Assembly: GCF_000744775.1 (NCBI RefSeq)
Contig: NZ_JQMP01000003.1
Location: 992,001 to 1,056,000 of the forward strand
From: Thermorudis peleae
Lineage (GTDB): Bacteria > Chloroflexota > Chloroflexia > Thermomicrobiales > Thermomicrobiaceae
Direction of reading: 5' to 3'
DNA: 64,000 nucleotides
This document shows positions 18,728 to 28,585 of the stretch, piece after piece. Position 1 is the first letter of the stretch; every line of letters starts with the position of its first letter. The notes under the pieces are model-generated. The model saw only the letters and a list, made by a program, of their open reading frames with translations. It made no database searches and was not told the origin of the DNA. The position numbers and the translations under genes were made by a program.

Positions 18728-20121
18728 TGCGCATGCTTGGAGCGGCAGCTGCCACCGCTTTTTTAGCCGGAGTTGTAGCTGCTGATCTGCATCTGCTCAT
18801 CCCCTGTGCCCTTGTCCTCGTCTGTTGCGTGATGCTCCTGCATCGCCGGTGGCCGATTCAGCCTGTCCTCAGTGTCCTTCTGCTCCTTGGAGCGTTTGGT
18901 AGTGGAGTATTGTGTGCGTTGCATGGCCGCCCGTGGTTACCGCACGACGCAACATTGCAACAGTCGCGCTTCTTTGAAGGCATTGTTGTCTCGGTGCCCC
19001 GTACGTATCCCACGATGACCCAAGCCGAGTTGCACCTTACCAAGCCAGTGACCACAACAGTCACTGCGCTCTTTGATCCGACGTTCGAGATCGAGGAGGG
19101 GATGCAGCTCAGCATGCAAGGAAACGTCCGGCGTGCGATGCGACCGATTGCAACTGGCCGGCAGACGGTCTTTGTCCTTGACGTACAGTCAGCTCGGGTA
19201 ACGGGGAGTATGGCGAATACACCACAACGGTGGCGCGCGATGGTGCAGCGTACGCTTCGCGATCGTGTCTTCTCGGCGGTTCCCGAGCCAGCCGGATCTC
19301 TGACGCTCGGTGTCCTTACCGGTGATGATGCGCTGATGCCACCGCAGACACGCGCGACGTTTCGACGGGCTGGGCTAAGCCACATCACTGCCGTGAGTGG
19401 CTGGAACTTAAGCGTGCTGGCTGGTGTCCTGGAAGCGGGAGCCGGAAGATGGCTTGGACGCCGTTCTCTCGGGGCCCTCACTCTTGGCGTGGTCTGGATG
19501 TATGCCTATCTCGTGGGAATGGAGCCGTCAGTGCTCCGAGCTGCCATGCTGACGACGCTGTCAATGGTTGGGCTGTTGCTCGGTCGCCTGCGTGCGCCGC
19601 TCCTGCTTGTGCTTTGGGCCACGGCTGTTCTCCTGCTTTGGAACCCACTCCTGCGTTTCCAACCAGGCTTTCAACTTTCCGTTATTGCCACCATTGCGTT
19701 GATTAGCATCCAGGGGCGTGTGAAGCAGTATCCGCGCTGGCTCCAGGTCTTTCTGGTCGCATGTGGTGTGCAGGCTGCCGTTATCCCAGCGACGCTCTAT
19801 TGGTTTGGGGAACTCTCGCTGATTGGCCCGCTTGCGAACGCGCTCGTTGAGCCGATTGTGCCCGTGGTCATGGCAGGCGGGGTGCTGACGGTGCTGGCTG
19901 CCTCCGTGCACAGTGCACTGGGCCAATTCGTGGGCATTCTCCCGTGGCTTGCTGGGAGCTTGGTGACTGCTGTGGCTGATGGCTGTACGTGGCTTCCTGG
20001 TGCGAACATGCTCATGCCAGCACCGTCTGCTGTCCCCGTTGTCTTGTTCTATGGTGTCGGACTTGCGATCCTCATGTGGGATCAGTTCTTTCGCATCAGG
20101 GCTACTCCTTGTCCTTCTTGA
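18727..20121 (+). CDS. comEC: ComEC/Rec2-family DNA uptake channel, short form
   Basis: A 464-residue membrane protein. N-terminal helices are followed by an OB-like extracellular domain (about 70-160). The competence domain contains R-A-G-L-S-H-I-T-A-V-S-G-W-N-L-S, matching the family's H-x-x-A-x-S-G-x-x, followed by about eight hydrophobic segments. Usual ComEC proteins are 650-800 residues and end in a metallo-beta-lactamase-like domain; this one ends after the membrane part, with no such domain in the 100 bases before the tRNAs. It should form the pore for single-stranded DNA delivered by ComEA. Confidence 0.88.
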   Translation: MRMLGAAAATAFLAGVVAADLHLLIPCALVLVCCVMLLHRRWPIQPVLSVLLLLGAFGSGVLCALHGRPWLPHDATLQQSRFFEGIVVSVPRTYPTMTQAELHLTKPVTTTVTALFDPTFEIEEGMQLSMQGNVRRAMRPIATGRQTVFVLDVQSARVTGSMANTPQRWRAMVQRTLRDRVFSAVPEPAGSLTLGVLTGDDALMPPQTRATFRRAGLSHITAVSGWNLSVLAGVLEAGAGRWLGRRSLGALTLGVVWMYAYLVGMEPSVLRAAMLTTLSMVGLLLGRLRAPLLLVLWATAVLLLWNPLLRFQPGFQLSVIATIALISIQGRVKQYPRWLQVFLVACGVQAAVIPATLYWFGELSLIGPLANALVEPIVPVVMAGGVLTVLAASVHSALGQFVGILPWLAGSLVTAVADGCTWLPGANMLMPAPSAVPVVLFYGVGLAILMWDQFFRIRATPCPS

Positions 20122-20171
20122 CAGGCGCACATGTTCCTGAGTACACTTGGCCCTTGGTCACGCCTGTGCTC

Positions 20172-20201
20172 TTGTTTGAGCACGCGGGCTTTGTGTTAAA
20201 A
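20172..20201 (+). promoter_or_regulatory. Possible promoter for the tRNA-Thr/Tyr-tuf unit
   Basis: TTGTTT (20172-20177) and TTAAAA (20196-20201) are 18 bases apart and would start RNA just before tRNA-Thr. Both hexamers are imperfect. Confidence 0.35.
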
Positions 20202-20221
20202 ATGCCATGCATCAGACAGAT

Positions 20222-20294
20222 GCCGGTGTAGCTCAATTGGCAGAGCAGCGGTTTTGTAAACCGCGGGTTGTGGGTTCGAGTCCCACCATCGGCT
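20222..20294 (+). tRNA. tRNA-Thr (anticodon UGU)
   Basis: A 73-base cloverleaf: acceptor GCCGGTG pairs with CATCGGC, and the anticodon stem GCGGT/ACCGC carries anticodon TGT. The T arm has GTTCGAGTC. No encoded CCA follows. Confidence 0.95.
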
Positions 20295-20304
20295 CTGGGA
20301 ACAT

Positions 20305-20386
20305 GGGGGGATGCCCGAGTGGCCAAAGGGGCCTGGCTGTAAACCAGGTGCGCAATGCTGCGGGGGTTCGAATCCCTCTCCCCCCA
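20305..20386 (+). tRNA. tRNA-Tyr (anticodon GUA)
   Basis: An 82-base class II tRNA with a long variable arm. Acceptor GGGGGGA pairs with TCCCCCC, and the anticodon stem CCTGG/CCAGG carries anticodon GTA. Ten bases after tRNA-Thr. CCA is not encoded. Confidence 0.95.
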
Positions 20387-20480
20387 CGAGTATTCACTCT
20401 ATGTGATCGCGACGCAGAGCGATACACACCCAGTGAGAAATTGACCTGGCATAGCTGGAGTCAAGCGAGGAGGCAGAGCG

Positions 20481-21680
<1,200 letters not shown>

Positions 21681-21720
21681 GTCGGACGACCGGTCGACAC
21701 GCACTGAAGGATGTGGTATT

Positions 21721-21891
21721 ATGGCGAAGAAAGGAAAGGCTGACCGGATCGTCATCACGCTTGAGTGCACTGAGTGCCACGAGCGAAACTATGTCACGGA
21801 GAAGAATCGGCGTAACGATCCGGGGCGGCTAGAGTTGCGAAAATATTGCCCACGGTGCCGCAAGCACCAGGTGCATCGCGAAACACGCTAA
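21721..21891 (+). CDS. rpmG: 50S ribosomal protein L33
   Basis: A 56-residue L33 of the zinc-binding type, with C-T-E-C (residues 16-19) and C-P-R-C pairs plus the family pattern [20 protein letters not shown]. It lies 40 bases after tuf in ordinary codon usage. Confidence 0.95.
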   Translation: MAKKGKADRIVITLECTECHERNYVTEKNRRNDPGRLELRKYCPRCRKHQVHRETR

Positions 21892-21921
21892 CGCGCGCAC
21901 GTGGGTCGGGAATGGTGAAAT

Positions 21922-21994
<73 letters not shown>

Positions 21995-22029
21995 CTCGAG
22001 CTACACCGTAACTTCTCTGCAGATACCAG

Positions 22030-22067
22030 AATCCAAGTTCCCATATGGGAACTGGGATTTTCTTTTG
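22030..22067 (+). terminator. Intrinsic terminator after tRNA-Trp
   Basis: AGTTCCC-ATAT-GGGAACT forms a perfect 7-bp stem, extended past one mismatch by AATCC/GGATT and followed by a T-rich run. It should end the tRNA-tuf-rpmG-tRNA transcript. Confidence 0.8.
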
Positions 22068-22166
22068 TCTCGGTTCCTGGTATTATCGAACATATGGCAT
22101 GGGACACAGGTGATCAGCGTGATGGCCTGTTTAGAAGGGCGTTTATGCGGGGAAGGAACGCGGATC

Positions 22167-23954
22167 GTGGCGGATATCCTCTTCAAGAAGGTCGATTACA
22201 CCCTGAAGAAACTGCTCGAAGACATCGCGATGGGTGAGATCGGTTTGCCCGATATCCAGCGGCCGTTCGTCTGGAACATGAGCAAAGTACGCGACCTCTT
22301 CGACTCCATGTATCGCGGCTATCCCATCGGCTATCTGCTCTTCTGGGAAAATGGCTATCCGGGGGAACATCGAGTCATCGGGGTAGACAGGAAGCAAAAA
22401 GTTCCTCGCCTGCTGATCGTGGATGGCCAGCAAAGACTGACCTCCTTATACGCCGTGATTAAAGCTGTACCAGTCGTTGATGAGAACTTTCGACGTGCCC
22501 GGATCCGTATTGCGTTCAACCCGTTGGAGGAGAAGTTTGAGGTGACGAACGTCGCTATTGAACGCGATGTTACCTGGATCGCCGATATCAGCGAATTGTG
22601 GAAGCCCGCCACAAGCACCTATGCGTTTATCGCACAATACCTCCAGCGGCTCAAAGAAAAGCGCGAGGTCACTCCTGACGATGAACAGCAGGTGGCTGCG
22701 GCTATCGACCGATTGCAAAAACTATTGGATTATCCTGTGACCGCTCTGGAGATCTCCTCCTCAGTCGACGAGGATCAGGTGGCAGAGATCTTTGTTCGCA
22801 TCAACAGCATGGGGACGCCTCTCAACCAGGCAGACTTCATCCTCACCCTGATGTCTGTCTTCTGGGATGATGGACGTGCGGAACTCGAGGACTTCTGCCG
22901 ACGGGCCAAAATACCACCTATGGACGCTCAGCCTTCACCGTTTAATTACTATCTGCGTCCTAATCCCGACCAATTGTTGCGTGTCAGTGTTGCTCTCGGG
23001 TTCCGGCGGGCACAGCTGGCGTACGTCTACTCGCTTCTACGCGGCAAAGACTTGCAGACGGGTCAATTTTCTGTGGAACAGCGTGAACGGCAATTTCAAA
23101 TTCTTCAGCAAGCCCAAGCCTACACTCTCAACCTGACCAACTGGCACGAATTTTTTAAGGCATTGAAGCGGGCAGGATATCCCGGCGACCAGCTTATCTC
23201 TTCACAGTTGGCGGTACTGTACACCTATGCCTTGTGGCTGATTGGCAAACGCGACTTTGGGGTAGATCCATACTCCCTGCGCGAGGTGATGGCACGCTGG
23301 TTCTTCATGGCGTCTCTAACAGGGCGCTACACCTCATCGCCGGAATCTCGAATGGAGCAAGATCTCGCCCTTTTGCGCGGAGCGAAAACAGCAGCTGATT
23401 TTGTGAGAATTCTTGATCAGCAGATTGACGCCGTCCTGACGCGAGACTATTGGGAAGTCACCTTGCCCAGTGAACTGGAGACGGCTGCCCCGCGGAATAC
23501 AGGTCAATCTGCCTATTACGCGGCGCTTTGTCTCCTGGATGCGCCAGTGCTGTATTCTCCAATGAAAGTAAAAGAACTTCTTGATCCGTCCACTAAGGCG
23601 AAGAAATCAGCGCTCGAGCGGCATCACCTCTTTCCTCGTCACTATTTGCAGCGCATCGGAATCAACGATGATCGTCTGATTAATCAGGTTGCAAACTATG
23701 CCCTCGTGGAGTGGACCGACAACATTCAGATCTCTGACCGCGATCCCAAGGAATACGTGCCTCGCATGGAGCAGCGCTTCTCCCCTGCAGAGCTTCGTGT
23801 GATGTACGACCTGCACGCGCTCCCAGAGCGGTGGTACGACATGGATTATCACACGTTCCTGTCAGAACGGCGGAAGCGCATTGCCGATGTCATACGTCGT
23901 GGATTCTTGCAGCTTAAAAATGTTAACGAATCCCCTATCGGCTGCTGCCCTTGA
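22167..23954 (+). CDS. DUF262/DUF1524 protein, GmrSD-like nuclease (putative defence)
   Basis: A 595-residue single-chain protein. The N-terminal DUF262 domain has L-P-D-I-Q-R-P-F-V-W and the ParB/Srx-like motif D-G-Q-Q-R-L-T-S-L at about residue 86. The C-terminal DUF1524 domain has an HNH-like E-R-H-H-L-F-P (H486-H487) and a following N-Y-A-L-V-E-W. Proteins of this layout include the type IV restriction enzyme GmrSD, which cuts modified phage DNA, and related defence nucleases. GTG at 22167 was chosen because GGAAGGA sits 9 bases upstream; ATG at 22122 is possible. It stands alone, with no methylase or BREX-type partner. Substrate unknown. Confidence 0.8.
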   Translation: MADILFKKVDYTLKKLLEDIAMGEIGLPDIQRPFVWNMSKVRDLFDSMYRGYPIGYLLFWENGYPGEHRVIGVDRKQKVPRLLIVDGQQRLTSLYAVIKAVPVVDENFRRARIRIAFNPLEEKFEVTNVAIERDVTWIADISELWKPATSTYAFIAQYLQRLKEKREVTPDDEQQVAAAIDRLQKLLDYPVTALEISSSVDEDQVAEIFVRINSMGTPLNQADFILTLMSVFWDDGRAELEDFCRRAKIPPMDAQPSPFNYYLRPNPDQLLRVSVALGFRRAQLAYVYSLLRGKDLQTGQFSVEQRERQFQILQQAQAYTLNLTNWHEFFKALKRAGYPGDQLISSQLAVLYTYALWLIGKRDFGVDPYSLREVMARWFFMASLTGRYTSSPESRMEQDLALLRGAKTAADFVRILDQQIDAVLTRDYWEVTLPSELETAAPRNTGQSAYYAALCLLDAPVLYSPMKVKELLDPSTKAKKSALERHHLFPRHYLQRIGINDDRLINQVANYALVEWTDNIQISDRDPKEYVPRMEQRFSPAELRVMYDLHALPERWYDMDYHTFLSERRKRIADVIRRGFLQLKNVNESPIGCCP

Positions 23955-24041
23955 AGAAGCCACCAGCGCCTTGTCACCAGAGACAACTATCGCTCCACCC
24001 TTGGTATGGTGGCAGGAAGAGCCTCTGACCCCGCCAGCATC

Positions 24042-25376
24042 TTAGCTTGCGGGCTGGTAGACCTGCCACCAGGGGAAGATCCACTCCTCCTGAGCCCGTG
24101 CTGCCCCATAGCGCCAGGCGACATAGTGCCGCCCTGTGTTGGCAAACTCCACCCGCCACTCTAGCGGGTTCTCCGGCGTGTAGGTCATGCACCGCCGCTC
24201 AAAGCACTGCACCAGCACCCAGCGCTCCACCCCAGCGACCTTGGCCCGCGTCCAGGAGGGCTCAGTCAAGGGCCAGCCGACCAGCCACAGCCAGGGCCAG
24301 GAGTGATCATCACTGAGCGTGAATTCGAGCCCCAACTCTCCTGTCCAATGTGGTATATATGAAAGTCGCCAGACATCGATGACCTCGGCCTGGCTGCGCT
24401 GCCACTGGAAGAACTTCCAGAAGACACTGGCAACCGTGTGCTGGGTGGGGGCTCCAATGTCCAGCGTGGTCACGAGGTAACGACCCAGGCTGGGATCAAC
24501 CCCGACCTTGCCCTGGCTATCGATGGTCTGGACTACCGTCGAGCCTGCGGAAGACGGCTTATACCCTATGAGCCTCCCTAGGGCAGCGTAGGTCACCCCG
24601 CCGCCATCGGCATCTCCAGCAACAGGGATAGCCGCAGGTTCCCGCGGGATGAAGGTGGTGTCCCCCACCTGGAGCTGTCCCGTGAGGAGTTCCTTGGCCA
24701 GCAATCCCGAGGTGATGGCCCAGGGTGCCTCGTGCCAGCGAGAGGCAAAACGGGCCAGGCTATGCTCCTCCAATTTGGCTGGATAGTCGAGAGTTCGCCA
24801 GACTGCAGCATCTTGTGACAAAGGCGAGGCAGAGCCAGTGGTGATCTCTAACCTCCCCTTCTCGAAGTACAGCACATAGCGAGCCCCCAGGAGCTTGGAG
24901 GGGTCATCCGCCCTTCGGTAGGGCCAGTTGTTGGGGTAGCCGTAATCAAAATAGTCTTTGATCACTCCCTCCAGGTAGGGCTCAACAAAGAGTTCGTCGG
25001 CTGGCGAGGAGGAGGACTCGACGCTGTACCTGCTCAGAAGTGCGCCGAAGAACCAGGAGTTCTCCCTGCGAGCAGCCACTGGCACATCGAAGACCAGTGC
25101 GGGGAGCCCCACGGTTATGAGCTGGGCCCTTCCTGGATCAGGTTGCAGCCATCCACACCCGGCGGCGTGGCAGGCTTGAGCGAGTGTCATTCCCAGTCCG
25201 ATCAGGTCGAGTACCCCCTGGAAGCCTGGGGGCACCGGCTGATTCGGTTGCAGGCTGACTGGAGGGCTTCCTGGGGCTGGCTGGGCGGCTGCTGGTGGCG
25301 GCAGGAGAGCAAGGTTCCCTAGCAGGAAACAGAGGGTAACAAAGCGTGCCAGCCGCTGGATCTGGGAGCGAGCCAT
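24042..25376 (-). CDS. Secreted protein of unknown function with C-terminal FERR/HYxxWRYG module
   Basis: A 444-residue exported protein. It has a signal peptide (residues 1-31, ending P-P-A-A-A-Q), a central block Q-V-G-D-T-T-F-I and D-G-G-G-V-T-Y-A-A-L, and a C-terminal module. That module contains W-T-R-A-K-V-A-G-V-E-R-W-V-L-V-Q-C-F-E-R-R near residue 391, then T-Y-T-P-E-N-P and H-Y-V-A-W-R-Y-G. ATG at 25376 has GGAGAGGAG upstream. The gene 256 bases upstream is a paralogue with the same blocks in the same order. The module is familiar from secreted Chloroflexota proteins but has no function I can name. No catalytic motif seen. Confidence 0.75.
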   Translation of the reverse strand: MARSQIQRLARFVTLCFLLGNLALLPPPAAAQPAPGSPPVSLQPNQPVPPGFQGVLDLIGLGMTLAQACHAAGCGWLQPDPGRAQLITVGLPALVFDVPVAARRENSWFFGALLSRYSVESSSSPADELFVEPYLEGVIKDYFDYGYPNNWPYRRADDPSKLLGARYVLYFEKGRLEITTGSASPLSQDAAVWRTLDYPAKLEEHSLARFASRWHEAPWAITSGLLAKELLTGQLQVGDTTFIPREPAAIPVAGDADGGGVTYAALGRLIGYKPSSAGSTVVQTIDSQGKVGVDPSLGRYLVTTLDIGAPTQHTVASVFWKFFQWQRSQAEVIDVWRLSYIPHWTGELGLEFTLSDDHSWPWLWLVGWPLTEPSWTRAKVAGVERWVLVQCFERRCMTYTPENPLEWRVEFANTGRHYVAWRYGAARAQEEWIFPWWQVYQPAS

Positions 25377-25581
25377 CCCACTTCTCCTCTCCTGATGAGG
25401 AACCAACTTCCCTTCCAGCAGGGAGTGACGATACCACAGAAGACGTTAGGTTGGCAACCAGGGGCTGGCTCTGGAAGGAGTGACTTGTGGTCTTTTTCAT
25501 CTCTTTGCTCCCTCTACAGCACAACGACACCGTAACTCTGACACCACGTAACCAAATCCGGATCAAGTGCTAAACCGCGAA

Positions 25582-25612
25582 ACAGGGCCAGGGGCTGTTT
25601 CCCTGGCCCTGT
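25582..25612 (-). terminator. Hairpin terminator between the two secreted paralogues
   Basis: A 12-bp perfect inverted repeat, ACAGGGCCAGGG and CCCTGGCCCTGT, with a 7-base loop. It lies 20 bases after the stop of the gene at 25633-26970; TTTCGCGGTTT follows on the minus strand. Confidence 0.75.
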
Positions 25613-25632
25613 CCTTCCGGTTTTCCTCACGG

Positions 25633-26970
25633 TTACTCGATGCGGCGGTAGGTGCCCAACGCATAACCGGCTACCCCTTCCAGTCCCAACGTCTGTGCAT
25701 TCCAGGGTGCTCCGTACCGCCACTGGTAGTAGTGCAGCCCGGTATTGGTGAACTCAACCTTCCACGGATCCGGGTTGTCAGGCGTATAGCTGAGGCAGCG
25801 CCGCTCAAAGCACTGCACCAATACCCAGCGCTCCACCCCGCCGACTTTGGCGCGTGTCCAGTAGGGATCAGTGATGGGCAGCCCCACCAGCCAGAGCCAG
25901 GGCACGCGGTGCGGCGACTTGACCAGCGTGTAGTGGAAGAGCTTCACCGCCGGATGCCGCGGGTCTATATGAACCCAGGAAAGATCGGTTGCCACCCATC
26001 CTGGTTGCTGCAGGAAGTCCCAGAAGACGTCGGGGACGACGGAGGGATGAGGGCCCCCGGGGATTGCAGATGGAGGAACCATCACAGGCTGCAAAGAGAC
26101 CTTGGGCGCAGTGGGGTCAACGGTGACGTTGCCCTGGGCGTCGATCACCATCCCGGGTTGCCATGGGGTTGCTGACCGAACCGCGTTGGCCAGGGCCGCA
26201 TAGGTCACGCCGCCGCCGTCTGGGTCGCCAACGATGGGGATGGCAGGCGGCTCACGCTGGATGAAGCGGGAGTCGCCCACCTGGATCAGCCCTGCGAGGA
26301 GTTCCCAGGGCAGTCGCCCACTGGTCAGCCACCAGGGAGGATCCAGCGGATCCCAGGTGCTGCGGTATTCGAAAACGTTTGGGAGGACAATGGAGCCACC
26401 AGATGAGCTGTCCGCCTCAAAGGTGATGGTGGCGACAGACTTCTCTCGCGTGATGAATGGCAGGGCATTGGTGAGTTCCACGCGCCCTTTCGGTGAATAG
26501 GCAACCCAGCGTCCTCCCACGATGGTGCGCTCCTCACTCCTGAAGAGGGGGCACACGGGAGTGTCCGCAAGCGCGAGACCTTCCCGATAGGGCTCCAGCA
26601 TCAGGGGCCCTGCTTCCAGCCAGGGCCCTGCTCCGAAGACTGGCTGCTGCTCCAGCCCGAGATCCACGGGGACATCATAGGCCAGGAAGGGAACGAAGAC
26701 CTCTGGCACAAGCTCGAAGGGGCCAGGCGGAGACAGAACCCACCATGAGCGACAGGCGGCGAAGGGGTTGACCCCGAGGCCGATGTCATCCCGCACTCCG
26801 TCTGGTTGGGGTGGGGATGGCACGAGAATGGGCTCTGCGGCGGCTGGTGTGGGAAGTGAGGAGGCAACGAGGAGGAGGGTGAGCAGCACGAGGGGGAGCC
26901 GCCTGGGGCGGGCTCGTGAGGGCGCTGGCCTGGCAGCACGTGGGAACCAGCGGAAAGCCTGGAACGGCAT
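25633..26970 (-). CDS. Secreted protein of unknown function, paralogue of the gene at 24042-25376
   Basis: A 445-residue exported protein with a long, Arg-rich signal peptide (hydrophobic core about residues 26-43, ending P-A-A-A). It shares the ordered blocks of its neighbour: Q-V-G-D-S-R-F-I, D-G-G-G-V-T-Y-A-A-L, W-T-R-A-K-V-G-G-V-E-R, F-E-R-R near residue 387, S-Y-T-P-D-N-P and H-Y-Y-Q-W-R-Y-G. The N-terminal halves have diverged. ATG at 26970 has GGAAGGGAG 7 bases upstream. Each copy has its own ribosome site and a terminator lies between them, so they may be expressed separately. Function unknown; surface or matrix role is only a guess. Confidence 0.75.
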   Translation of the reverse strand: MPFQAFRWFPRAARPAPSRARPRRLPLVLLTLLLVASSLPTPAAAEPILVPSPPQPDGVRDDIGLGVNPFAACRSWWVLSPPGPFELVPEVFVPFLAYDVPVDLGLEQQPVFGAGPWLEAGPLMLEPYREGLALADTPVCPLFRSEERTIVGGRWVAYSPKGRVELTNALPFITREKSVATITFEADSSSGGSIVLPNVFEYRSTWDPLDPPWWLTSGRLPWELLAGLIQVGDSRFIQREPPAIPIVGDPDGGGVTYAALANAVRSATPWQPGMVIDAQGNVTVDPTAPKVSLQPVMVPPSAIPGGPHPSVVPDVFWDFLQQPGWVATDLSWVHIDPRHPAVKLFHYTLVKSPHRVPWLWLVGLPITDPYWTRAKVGGVERWVLVQCFERRCLSYTPDNPDPWKVEFTNTGLHYYQWRYGAPWNAQTLGLEGVAGYALGTYRRIE

Positions 26971-26999
26971 CAACAACTCCCTTCCGTCAGACTGACCTT

Positions 27000-27712
27000 C
27001 TTCTTGTTGTCAGCAGGAGTGTAGCGGCAGGACATGAACCAGACAAAGGTGGGAGCAAGAGCGACCTCGGTGGTGCTGGTGGATGGTCTCTGCCGCTGGG
27101 TGACGATTGCCATCGCCGATTTTGGGGGCGGGGGTGGTCTAGTAGCACCCTTTCCCACTATCTGTCGAGAAAGAGTTGCGTCTTGGCAGGGATAAGGCAA
27201 CGGTGATGGGGCCCACGCGAGTCTGGGACTTGTGTAAGTGCTCTGGTCGGTGGTGTGGCAGCGTGTGTAATTGCCGGATAGCAGACCTGGAGAACCTTAG
27301 GCGCGAGATCTTGCAATTCCTGGCACGAGTGTGGCAGCAGGAGGGGACTGAACGGGTGTTTGTCTTATGTTGCCTGTTGGCGACGCTAGAGGATCTCCCT
27401 CGTCTCAGCAGATTTCTTGATGTCGGGAATGGAACGACTGCCGTTCTTGGTGCCTAGCTCCGGGATCAGCCTTCCCGTAGTACGGCAAATCCGCTATCGT
27501 CTTCGTGCCTGTTGCACAGCACGGAGTACTCAGTGTAGCGAAACACCCTATCATGCTCGCGGGGAAGTTCTGCTCCAAACGTGCGATAACACGGTGCGGG
27601 AAAGCTGCACTTGTGAGGCATCGTTGGGCGTTTGGCTGGCAGCACACTGGGACGAGATCGCTTGTAGTCTGGCGGACTGCGACAGGTATGCTGCAGTGTT
27701 GTAGGTGCGTTG
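27000..27712. other. Gene-poor 0.7 kb in the accessory region
   Basis: No reading frame here has both a ribosome site and a family I recognise. Short frames exist on both strands (for example 27033-27194 + and 27176-27457 +) but look like chance or heavily decayed coding. It separates the secreted paralogues from the recombinase remnants. Confidence 0.5.
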
Positions 27713-27883
27713 ATGCTCCTCTTAACCGACGGGGTGCATCCGAAGGTGGTGGCCAGCCTCTTAGGCCACAGCACGATCCAGATCACGCTGGATACCTACT
27801 CGCACGTGACGCCGGGGCTCGCGCGGGAGGCCGCGGAACACCTGCATCAGCTCGTTGCGAACTCGATTGCTCACTCGGCGTGA
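27713..27883 (+). pseudogene. C-terminal fragment of a tyrosine recombinase (integrase)
   Basis: The 56 codons encode the end of a phage-type integrase: L-L-L-T-D-G-V-H-P-K-V-V-A-S-L-L-G-H-S followed by T-L-D-T-Y-S-H-V, which holds the nucleophilic Tyr. The upstream catalytic block with H-x-x-R is missing, as is the rest of the protein. It faces the N-terminal fragment at 27975-28297, which is on the other strand. Confidence 0.85.
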
Positions 27884-27974
27884 GTGCCGTGGGAAGAGGC
27901 TGGCCGTGTCGCTGGCGGGGGTTTGTCGTTGACGGAGTGACCCTCACCTGACCCTCGCCTGACTCCCATATGCC

Positions 27975-28297
27975 TCCTCTTCCCCAGTTCACGCTGAGGA
28001 GAAGGAGGCGGATGGCGGTCGGGGAGAGGGAGCGGAGCGGCTGGTTGGCCAGGGGCTGGCAGAACCGGTCCCAGAGCTCCTGGTACTCCAGGCGGATGCG
28101 GGTTTGAGGGGGCGGGCGAGGAGGAGGGAGAAGGCAGTGGCGAGCGTTGCCGAACGGTCGAGGAGACCGAGTTCCCGTTGGAGCTGGTGGAGTTTGGCTT
28201 CGGCTTCTTGCCGGGTTCGGGCAGTTGTCGCCAGTCGCTTCCCTCCAACCCGCAGGTAGACATCGAAGGTGCCATCCTTCCGCTGACTGATCCCCAT
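27975..28297 (-). pseudogene. N-terminal fragment of a tyrosine recombinase, frameshifted
   Basis: Starts with a good ribosome site (GGGAGGAG) and an arm-binding domain, M-G-I-S-Q-R-K-D-G-T-F-D-V-Y-L-R-V-G-G-K-R-L, with R-T-R-Q-E-A-E-A-K-L. Near 28110 the integrase-like sequence moves to another frame (R-I-R-L-E-Y-Q-E-L-W-D-R-F, then P-L-R-S-L-S-P-T-A-I-R) and stops being recognisable near 27975. It begins 98 bases from the 3' end of tRNA-Leu, the usual position of an integrase next to its attachment site. Confidence 0.8.
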
Positions 28298-28395
28298 CGG
28301 GCTCCTCCCGTAGCGTTCCGGCTCACGATCGGTTGACGATCACTGGTCGGCGGAGGGAGGAGCTGGTCAACGAATCGGATGGTGCGAACGGACGG

Positions 28396-28478
28396 TGCCG
28401 AAGGAGGGACTCGAACCCTCACGGGGTTGCCCCCAGCGGTTTTTGAGACCGCCGCGTCTGCCGTTCCGCCACTTCGGC
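28396..28478 (-). tRNA. tRNA-Leu (anticodon CAA)
   Basis: An 83-base class II tRNA on the minus strand. Acceptor GCCGAAG pairs with CTTCGGC, the anticodon stem GCGGT/ACCGC holds anticodon CAA, and there is a long variable arm. CCA is not encoded. Its 3' end faces the recombinase remnant, so it may have been the integration target. Confidence 0.93.
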
Positions 28479-28585
28479 GTTGCTCGCGCCGCGTCAATGC
28501 TTGCTGGTGTGCTGTAACCCACCCCTCTGACGCGTCCGCTTGCCAAGTTCGTGAGTATACACGGTGGATCTCTTTTTGGCGACTG

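Noticed and set aside
18858-19481. 207-codon minus-strand frame
   Set aside because: Lies wholly inside comEC, which has clear family motifs on the plus strand.
27176-27457. 93-codon plus-strand frame in the gene-poor stretch
   Set aside because: The second half is helix-like, but there is no family match and no convincing start; too weak to call.
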